DNA from: Sambucus nigra
Taxonomy: Eukaryota; Streptophyta; Magnoliopsida; Dipsacales; Adoxaceae
NCBI GenBank assembly: GCA_949130495.1
Contig: OX422213.1
Coordinates: 206,143,660 to 206,207,659, forward strand
Reading direction: 5' to 3'
Length of the DNA stretch: 64,000 bases
A program made the position numbers and the translations under genes. The notes below the pieces were generated by a model. That model was not told where the DNA came from. It worked only from the letters and a program-made list of their open reading frames with translations, and did no database searches. Below are positions 56,730-64,000 of this stretch, in pieces; position 1 is the first letter of the stretch; each line of letters begins with the position of its first letter.

Positions 56730-57600
56730 GATCAATTTTCCTTTTTGGAATGTTAGAGGCGTAAGCAACAAGACTACTGTTCATAGACTCAAAAATTAAT
56801 ATTCACAATGTCTCAGTAATTGCAATAATGGAGCCAAAGATTGATGGTTCTCAATTACAGGACCTCATCTTCAAGTTGAATTTTTCTAATGGTATTGCCA
56901 ACTCTTGTGGTAATATTTGGATCATGTGGAAACATAATTGGTCCACTAATCTAATCCAAACATCTAACTAATTAATAACTCTTGAGATCCATCATCCATA
57001 TATCCCCTCCCTAGTTAAATTCATGACAATTTATGGTAGGTGCATAAAGGAGGAGTGGCAACCATTATGGGATGAGATCCTTCTGTAATGTTAAAGTAAT
57101 TCTCCAATCATAGTTGGTGGGTATTTCAATGTTGTGTTAAGTCCCACTAAAAACCTTGGTGGCAATGAGATTGATTCAGATGGTGTTCTCTAGTTTATTA
57201 ACACCCTAGGTGTGGCAGGCCTATCATAGATTCCTTTAACTGGATTTGACGTACACTTGGTGCAATCGTAAAGAAGGGACACACAAAATTTGGGCAAGGC
57301 TTAATAGGGTGGTCTGCAACCCCTAATCGCTTCAGGTATTCAACTCTTTTTAAGTAACTCACCTAAATAGAACAAACTCTTACCACATTCCACTCCTTCT
57401 TAACTTGATTTAAGACAATGGTGATCCTCATAGGAGTTTTAGATTCCAAAAATTTTGGACCAAACATAAAGACTTCTCTTAAATGGTAGAGTATGCTTGG
57501 AATTTTGACTTCATAGTCAGTCCTACGGTAGTGTTCTTTCAGAAACTTATGGCCACAAAGTCATCTTTATCTCAGTAGAACAAAGTAACCTTTAGAGACA
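56730..57600 (+). pseudogene. LINE endonuclease domain, broken
   Basis: It reads FPFWNVRGVSNKTTVHRLKN at 56735, the WNVRGLxxxxxxxxLK start. VGGYFNVVLSPTKNLGGNEI follows at 57113, where the usual Asp of GGDFN is Tyr. Then TYTWCNRKEGTHKIWARLNR, then VVCNP (57249), where the usual Asp of LDR is Asn. Then DPHRSFRFQKFWTKHKDF at 57425. The Asp changes and stops inactivate it. The enzyme nicks target DNA to prime reverse transcription. Confidence 0.8.
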
Positions 57601-57959
57601 TCTTCCAGTCCATTAGAGGAGTTAAGGATCTCGTTCTCTAATAAAAAGGTGACTTTGGAATCAAATTATACTCCTAAAGTAGATATTGAGTACAAATTGG
57701 CTATATCAGACCTCAAATTCAAGCTTTCACTAGAAGAAGATTTTTGGAGGTAGAAGGCTAGAGTAAAATGGCTTTAAGAATGATATGGATATGTTAATTA
57801 CTTTCATGCCATGGTGAATAAAAATAGGAACAATATGGACATATCGAGAATCAACGATGAGAATGGCAATTAGATTTCTAACGAGTCTTCCATTTCTCAA
57901 TCTTTTACTCATCACTTTAAAGGCATACTCACCACCCCCTATTTTATTCCCAATAACTG

Positions 57960-59100
57960 GACCCTGCTTAAACATATACCTAAGATCCTAACTGATCAAG
58001 CCAATGTCATGTTGTTTGTCATCTAATATCTAAAAGAAGTCAAGCAGGTGGTAATGCAAATGGACTCATCTAGCTCAGTAAGACCTGATGGTTTTAATGC
58101 CTCTTTCTATAAATAATGTTGGTCCATTATTCAAAAAGAACTATATAAAGCCATTTCAAGTTTATTTATGGGATGCCCTATTCCCAAATATTGGTCCTCA
58201 ACATTAATTACTCTCATCCCAAAAAATGAAAATCCTAACCACTACACTGACTACAAACCTATAAGTCTATGCAATACCTCTAACAAAATCATTTCAAAAA
58301 TCTCATCCAATATATTGGGGATTCTAATGGATAAAATAATTTCACCAAATCAATCTGGTTTCATTAAAGGGAGTAAATGAACATATCCTTTTATATCAGG
58401 AGATGATGTGAAACTTCAACAAAAAAAAAGGAGATAATCTTATTTGAAGGCTAGACATGTCTAAGGCTTATGGTAGAATGTCATGGCTATTAATCACCCA
58501 AGTTCTATGACACTTTGGATTCAGTGAATCTTTTATAGATATGACTTGGAGGCTCATCTCTAATTACTAGTATTCCACATAGATAAATGGTTATCTTCAA
58601 GGCTTCTTTAAATCCACTTGTGGTATGAGACAAGGTGGTCCTCTTTCACCTTTCCTCTTTATCTTAGTTGCTAAGGTACTCAATAGAGTTATGCATTACC
58701 TTTTTTTATCTGGGCACATTGATTCATTCTTAATGCCACCAAGAAGTCCCGTGGTTTCATGCCTCTCTTTTGCTGATGATGTACTTATATTTACTTCTGG
58801 ATCTTAAAAGTCTCTAAAGAACCTAATGGAGTTTATAAAAGATTATGAATAAGAGTATGGACATCTTCTAAATCACTCCAAATGTAGATATATGGTCCAT
58901 TCAAAATGTCCCCCTTTTAAAAGAAGAAGAATTGAGAGAACAACCTAGTTCTCTTTTAAAAAACCTCCTCTTCTTTATCTTGGTGTTCTTGTTTATATAG
59001 GTAGAAAGAAAGAAAATCTTATTAATGAATTACTAGAAAAAATTACCAAGAGGATTGAAGGTTGGTCTTGTAAGTTTATGTCCCTTTAAGGTAAGCTAAA
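57960..59100 (+). pseudogene. LINE reverse transcriptase, broken
   Basis: It reads KQVVMQMDSSSSVRPDGFNA, then SFYK at 58042. The open segment at 58168-58377 has YWSSTLITLIPKNENPNHYT, then DYKPISLCNTSNKIISKISS and SPNQSGFIKGSK. At 58625-58795 are MRQGGPLSPFLFILVAKVLN and VSCLSFADDVLIFTSGS, with the catalytic FADD intact. The domain extends to about 59100 with YLGV-like and GWSCKFMS segments. Several stops occur, for example at 58378 and 58805. Confidence 0.9.
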
Positions 59101-59439
59101 CCTCATCAAAACATGTCTCCTAGTCTCTGTATTTTCATCTATTTGTAACCTTATATCGTCCTCAAATTATAATCAGATCTTTAGATACCAGTTTCTCAAA
59201 CTTCTTCTAGGAAAGAACATTGGGATTCTCAATAGGCATTAGAAGAAGTGGGAAGGTTTATGTGTTCCCTTTAAAGAGGGAAGACTAGGATTAAAGAGAA
59301 TTTATGACTTTATTGTAGCCTCAACTTGCAAGATGTGGTGGATGCTCTTAACTAAAGACTCTACTTGGTCCTTTTAATGTGAAACAAATATTGCAAAAGA
59401 GGTATGCCATTAGACTCCATTTGTCAGACCTAATCATAT

Positions 59440-59760
59440 CACTTACGGAAAAGGATGCATTCACACATTGAAGTGATGAAGGATTGGACCGATTTATCTC
59501 CTAAAATAAAATGGAAGGGCAAATCATATGACATTTTCTCCCTAAAATCAGCTTGGGACATTATTAGGCATAGGAGCTTCACTCAATACTCCTTCATTTC
59601 CATATGTAATATTAGATTTCCTAAAATAGTCTCAATATTCATGTGGAAATTCCTTAATAATGTCCTCCCCACTAATGATGCCATTACCAAACTAAAAATC
59701 CCTTTAGCTTCAAGATGTTTTTGTTGTTTATTACATTAACAAGAATCTTTAAATCACTTA
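59440..59760 (+). pseudogene. LINE C-terminal zf-RVT domain
   Basis: The segment reads KIKWKGKSYDIFSLKSAWDI at 59506, then RFPKIVSIFMWKFLNNVLPT and NDAITKLKIPLASRCFCC. This matches the zinc-binding reverse-transcriptase tail of plant L1 elements (W-x-x-G-x-FSxxSAW...PxKxxxFxWRxxxxxLPTxDxLxxRxxxxxxxCxxC). A stop follows at 59737. No RNase H domain is seen between here and the LINE end. Confidence 0.85.
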
Positions 59761-60160
59761 TTCTTTGAATGAGAAATGGTAACTCAAATTTGGAATCACT
59801 TTGGGGGGAATATGGGGATATCTTCAAATGGATCCAATGTATAGTGCATGAAGACTAAGGGAAAAGGTCTCATTGTAACACTATGCATCCTATTACCTAG
59901 TTTGATTTCATGGGAGCTTTAGAAAGGGAGAAATAAATGAAAGTTTGACAACCATCCTATGAAGACTGGGGCTACCATTTTAAACATTTATCAGTCCATT
60001 CATGATATTTTTAGAGCTAGACCTTCTTAGGGAGCACGTTTAAACCTGACTTTGAATTCATCAGAGATTTCAAATTTCTTTGTAAATGATTCTTATTTTT
60101 TCCGCTTGAGAAGGGATTTTTTTCTCTTATGAATAAAACTATCATATTTCCTTAAAAGAA

Positions 60161-61420
60161 GTGATCATCCTCTATTTTTTCATGTACGAGTGGTCCCGAA
60201 GAATATTCCTTCTCTTGTCCTCTTAGCTCTTGTAAGATAATCTTTCTCTCGGGATTGTCGTCAATCATATAATCTTCCTCTAAGTATTGAGAATTTGTGC
60301 TAATAAATACTCTCCGGTCCTTATGATTATAGAATTGTCCACCCTTGATTCCTTTACGATAACCCACAAAGGGACACATATTTTTCCTTGATTCCAAGTT
60401 CAATATCCCCTTCTACACCACATGTTATGGGCAACCCCATATATGAATATGTCCCAGACCAGGATTGTTCCTAATCCATAATTCTGATAGAGTTGTTCAG
60501 AAGAATTTAAAAGGAAATTAGTTCATAAATATGCAGTCGTCTCTAGTGAAAAACCCGAAAAGGAATCCGGTAGATCTGAATAGCTCATTATGGACCTAAC
60601 CATATCCAAACGAGCCATGCTCCTTCTTTTCACTACACCATTTTTTTGTGGGTGACCAATGTAGACAATTAGGTTGTGATGCCTAAACCTGACAAGTGTT
60701 CCCTAAACACTACCAAGAGGTACTCCCCTCCACGATCATATCGTAGATTGTGGACTCATTTACCATCCCTATGCTCCACCCCAACCTTATACTCTTTAAA
60801 CTTATCAAAAGCTTCAGACTTGAGATGCATAAGGTAAATATATCCATATATCGAGTAATCATCGATGAAGGTGATGAAGTAATCGTACCCACCTCTTTCC
60901 CGGATAGTAATGGGGCCACATAAATCAGAATGAACCGATTCGAGCACATCTTTATCTCTACATCTTTTGGTCGTAAACGACTTCTTGGTCATCTTTCCCT
61001 CTAAGTAGGATTCATAAACTGGAATTTCCTCCCTTCTAATGGAATTAATTTCCCATTTGAAACCAGTCTTTATATCCTTTTTAAATTGATATGATCTAAC
61101 CGTGAGTGCCAAAGATATGTTTGATTCAATTTAGAAGGTTCCTTTATCTTTAGGCTATTCACATTAAAGTTATTCAATTCGCCGTTAAGTAGCAGTGGTG
61201 AAACAAGTCTTATAATATAAAGATCATTTTCCAAAGTTCCATAATAGAAAATAGATTTGCCATTTTTTTTCACAAGTCTAGAAACCAAAATTAAATTTCT
61301 TCAAATACCACGAGCATAAAAATAATCTACCAATATTAACTTTTTTCCATAAAATTTAAAACTAAATTTCCTAATGCTATGTAAGAACAAATTTTCAATA
61401 GAGTCAATTTGTATATATCG
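60161..61420 (-). pseudogene. Copia protease end and integrase, broken
   Basis: Minus-strand reading: RNLILVSRLVKKNGKSIFYY (61285), the end of the protease; then NQTYLWHSRLDHINLKRI (61125), the GAG-pre-integrase WHxRLGHxxxxxI. The core follows with YLEGKMTKKSFTTKRCRDKD, VLESVHSDLCGPITIRERGG and YDYFITFIDDYSIYGYIYLM (61010-60820), which retain the first catalytic Asp. Later are RRSMARLDMVRSIMSYSD and LESRKNMCPFVGYRKGIKGG, then FYNH (60400). It continues, after removing the LINE, into the RT at 55136. Gag and LTRs of this element are not seen. Confidence 0.85.
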
Positions 61421-61429
61421 GCTTAATTG

Positions 61430-62480
61430 TGTTTGGACAAAACCGTTTGAATCAATTTGTATGTACATGATTATCCTTCAAGCCTGTGATGTGTTGATTG
61501 AAGACCGTAGCGGCCAAGTAAAGTAATTTTATCATTGTGTCGTGTCGTGTCTGTGTCAATTTTCATCTTCAAAGTTTATGTATCTCTAAAGGTAATAATG
61601 CGTATTAGTTTTGATCATTGGATTCAGTTGGGTGTTTGTTTTAAACTTATTGAGGCTTCTTGAAACAATTTTTATCAATAATTTTTTTTGTTTTTAAAGT
61701 CACCTGAATGAGGTCATTAAGTTCGTTCGAACGAGTTTGGGAAAGTTTTCCAAACGACCTTTAAATGCGAATCAAATGAAATTTTCATGTCTAACAAAAA
61801 AACATTATTTGAAGCTAATTTGATGTCTGTTCAAACGAGATTCACTATGTCATTCTAACGAGATCTAGTTTAGTTGAAACGAGATTATGCACTTCATTCA
61901 AACGACCATATTGATTTCATTTGAATGAGATTGCGCCACCTAGAAATTAATGCTTTCTAAATAAGGCAGTGCTAGCAGCAGCTTTTATAAATTAGTTTTG
62001 CAAAAATTATTTTCCAAAGATAAATCCAAGGGCCTCCAAACCTTATTTTTACCCAATAGTTTTGAGATTCGAGTTTCATCTAAATATGCTTGTTTGAGAT
62101 CTCATGTTTGGCCCCAAAGTTTAAACTTTATCTTTGTTGAGTATCATTTCATTAGGTGTATTCCATTCTTGTTGTGTTTCGATGCGATGGACTCCTTTTT
62201 ACAGTGATGGTTTGTTGATTCAGAATCAGGGGATAACAAGGCGTATGAGGAGAACACATTATAGAAATTTATGGGTGGATTCCTACATGTTGTTGTGAAG
62301 AATGTCGAAGGAAGAAAAATGCGACACAACTTGAATGATTCGAGTCGATTGTGTAAGTCATTTGTCGTCCTTGTGTAATTTTTAAATCATAGTGAATTTT
62401 CTTAGCTGGGTCGTCCGAGGTTTTTCCTGTTGTGAGTTTTCCTCATGCATCGACTTGTTGTGGTCTGTTGCCTTTATCAT
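61430..62480 (+). repeat. Sirevirus-like copia LTR fragment
   Basis: It shares the motif family of the LTR at 15841-17030: TTCGTTCGAACGAG (61729), TGTTCAAACGAG, TTGAAACGAG, CATTCAAACGAC and CATTTGAATGAG (61825-61930). A TATA-like TTTATAAATTAG (61983) follows about 55 bp later. GAGGTTTTTCCTG and AGTTTTCCTCATGC occur at 62418 and 62438. The right end is lost at the next LTR, and no gag follows. Confidence 0.55.
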
Positions 62481-62499
62481 GTTATATCATTAGTATTAT

Positions 62500-63186
62500 A
62501 TGGCTTATGGACCAATTAGAAGAGGACACCAACACTTGTCAACTACATAATGAGGCTTGCTCATCTAATAGTGAGACGTCTCAGATACTCATCAGGTTAA
62601 TCAAACTAATCTATTCGGATCCAATATTCCAAATGGATTAGTTAACCCCTTTAGCTCACAGTAGGCTAACATTGTCAAGTAACATCGTTAAGGCAATCAT
62701 GCAATGTGTGATCGCTTAACATCAGCGGTGCACCTACCCGGAGGAGATATACAAATATTCCCCTCATGTGCCCATAACTAACTTTGTGATTATTCTCTCA
62801 CTAGTATGTAAACTATGTACCTGCCTAACTTATAAATACATAACACTTGTCCCTCTATATTCTCTCTATTCCAACAAATATCATACACACTCCCATATCA
62901 AAGGGCTCCAAGATATTTGATATATTTTTATTCTTTCAAAATCTAGAGAGAACTTGAGAGCTGGAATATCGTACTTACCCATGGCTTTTGCCCAGTAATC
63001 AATACACCAAACACCTGCACCTGGGGATGTAGGCACCTCTTTGGGATGAACCATTTCTCTTTCTCTCATCTTTTTACTATTTTTTTTATATATTTTCATT
63101 TTTTTAGTTTATATCTTTTTATTTTTTATATCTTATAATTAGTGTACTCTTGCTAAGACTAAATCAGTATACTAGTTTTAAACGAT
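62500..63186 (+). repeat. 5' LTR of a Tat-like element, start uncertain
   Basis: TATAAATACA at 62831 is a clear TATA box, and the block ends just before a PBS at 63194. The leader contains CTCTATATTCTCTCTATTCC. The left limit is a guess from base composition; there is no second copy in the window. Confidence 0.5.
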
Positions 63187-63193
63187 AATAAAC

Positions 63194-63211
63194 TGGCATC
63201 GTCTGTGGGAA
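63194..63211 (+). promoter_or_regulatory. Primer binding site of the Tat-like element
   Basis: TGGCATCGTCTGTGGGAA differs at one base from TGGCGCCGTCTGTGGGAA, a PBS form common in plant Tat-group Ty3/gypsy elements. It is placed between an LTR with a TATA box and a gag-like start at 63480. Confidence 0.7.
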
Positions 63212-63479
63212 ATGGTTGGCCACCATTGCTTTCCACCATTGTTGATTTCTAAAACTTGAGGATACCCAGCTATAAAAAACCAGTGAATCACATTCCAGTT
63301 CATTTGCTTTTATTGGGTTAGAGTCTGTTAATCTGCGATTTTATTTTAATTCCTTTTAATTCTTTGAATCCGCCTTTAGATTCGTATATTCCTAATATCA
63401 AATCACTTTCGTGGTAATTTCTGTTGTTACTCTGTTTTTGGTATTATAGTACTTTATTTTTTTGTAAATACTGTGTAAA

Positions 63480-64000
63480 ATGGATAATAATCCAAAAACA
63501 AGTCGGACGTGAGAGGAGGTTACACCTCCTATGCCTGTGGGTATGAATGACCTATATGGGATCTTTCCGAGCATGGCTGGAAGCTAAGAAGCTATGCATG
63601 AGAGTGTCAAATAGCTGACACAGAGTCTTTTAGCCAGGTAGAACAGGATCGAGATGAACCTCAATACCCCACCAGGTGGGGATAACTATGATAGGATGTA
63701 TGAGGTGTCACATTAATCCCTATATAAGGACAGGAGGCATGGGCACTATGACAGAGCAACTGATGTCCCAAGAAGGTTGGATTTGAGCTCGCGAGGCAAG
63801 AGTATCATGTCCAAATACTCTAGATTTGGGCATGATGGAAAATACTATAGGTCCGGAGCAACATCCATCATTAAAGCAATGGGGTATGCCGATGATCAAA
63901 CGTACTCTATGGAGCAACCAAGTATTTAGGAAAGGCTTAACAGAGGTTCTGCCTCTGATTGACTGGGCCCATGAGTAGCACGGGCCTACCAGTACAAGGA
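63480..64000 (+). pseudogene. Start of gag of the Tat-like element, runs off the window
   Basis: The ATG at 63480 opens MDNNPKTSRT followed by a stop at 63510. Later pieces read MPVGMNDLYGIFPSMAGS, RQNRIEMNLNTPPGGDNYDR and SKYSRFGHDGKYYRSGATS. The N-terminal gag region of Tat elements is variable, so the call rests on the PBS 268 bp upstream. Several stops suggest an inactive copy. Confidence 0.5.

Larger units (their letters stand above)
55146..60160 (+). mobile_element. L1-type LINE with 9-bp target duplication GTGATCATC
   Basis: GTGATCATC occurs at 55137-55145 and 60161-60169. The segment between carries, on the plus strand, an RNA-binding ORF1 with a zinc knuckle, an apurinic endonuclease-like domain, an RT and a zf-RVT domain, in L1 order. 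The element is about 5.0 kb and ends in a short A-rich tail (CTTAAAAGAA). Stops and frame changes are spread throughout, so it is dead. It inserted into the minus-strand copia pol; the copia frame EKIEDDH joins ANTLPNVSG across it. Confidence 0.9.

Overview
The window looks like intergenic plant nuclear DNA. It is AT-rich and gene-poor, and almost all of it is layered LTR retrotransposons plus one LINE. The evidence for a plant is the set of element lineages: Sirevirus-type Ty1/copia, a Tekay/Del-type chromovirus, a Tat/Ogre-type Ty3/gypsy element with a second RNase H and an antisense plant-mobile-domain gene, and an Athila-type element. I could not identify the species. I found no intact cellular gene. 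The only host-gene trace I recognise is a short broken piece of a CAF1 (CCR4-associated factor 1) deadenylase gene near 7.4-7.8 kb.

Layout: 1-5356, a decayed minus-strand Ty3/gypsy element (LTR 5028-5356, PBS, gag, protease, start of RT, then RNase H and integrase running off the left edge). Its RT core is replaced by a plus-strand Sirevirus-like LTR (about 1.8-3.2 kb). 5.4-8.3 kb is anonymous AT-rich DNA with the CAF1 pseudogene. 8.3-15 kb is a plus-strand copia remnant (LTR, gag) split by a 3.9-kb solo LTR (10208-14127) with a perfect 5-bp target duplication TCATG. 15.8-19.8 kb is the 5' half of a Sirevirus (LTR, PBS, gag, protease, start of integrase). It is cut at 19827 by a minus-strand Tekay-type chromovirus (19827 to about 30043), whose 3' LTR carries a captured piece of Tat integrase.

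At about 30044 a plus-strand Tat/Ogre-type element starts (LTR, tRNA-Arg-type PBS, gag, protease). It is interrupted at 33210-41632 by an Athila-type element with 1.6-kb LTRs and AAGCT target duplications; that element has gag and protease but no RT, RNase H or integrase. The Tat element resumes at 41638 (RT, RNase H, second RNase H, integrase to about 45.73 kb). It is followed by an antisense gene (46086-50340, minus) encoding a plant mobile domain, a long Glu-rich tract and a coiled coil, with predicted introns. From about 50.4 to 54.4 kb is the gag and an LTR-like region of another minus-strand gypsy element. It carries a degenerate 160-bp tandem repeat and a palindromic motif cluster next to a TATA box.

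From 54.5 to 61.4 kb is a minus-strand copia pol. It is split by an L1-type LINE (55146-60160, plus) with a 9-bp target duplication GTGATCATC, and the copia reading frame continues across the excised LINE. 61.4-62.5 kb is a further Sirevirus-like LTR. About 62.5-64.0 kb is the 5' end (LTR, PBS, start of gag) of another Tat-like element leaving the window.

The nesting gives a relative order: Sirevirus, then Tekay, then Tat, then Athila (youngest). A recurring feature is a cluster of short palindromic or near-palindromic GC-containing motifs in each LTR family, each family with its own motif. I think this and the antisense mobile-domain gene are the most interesting observations. All protein matches are from my recognition of family motifs by eye; no search was run.
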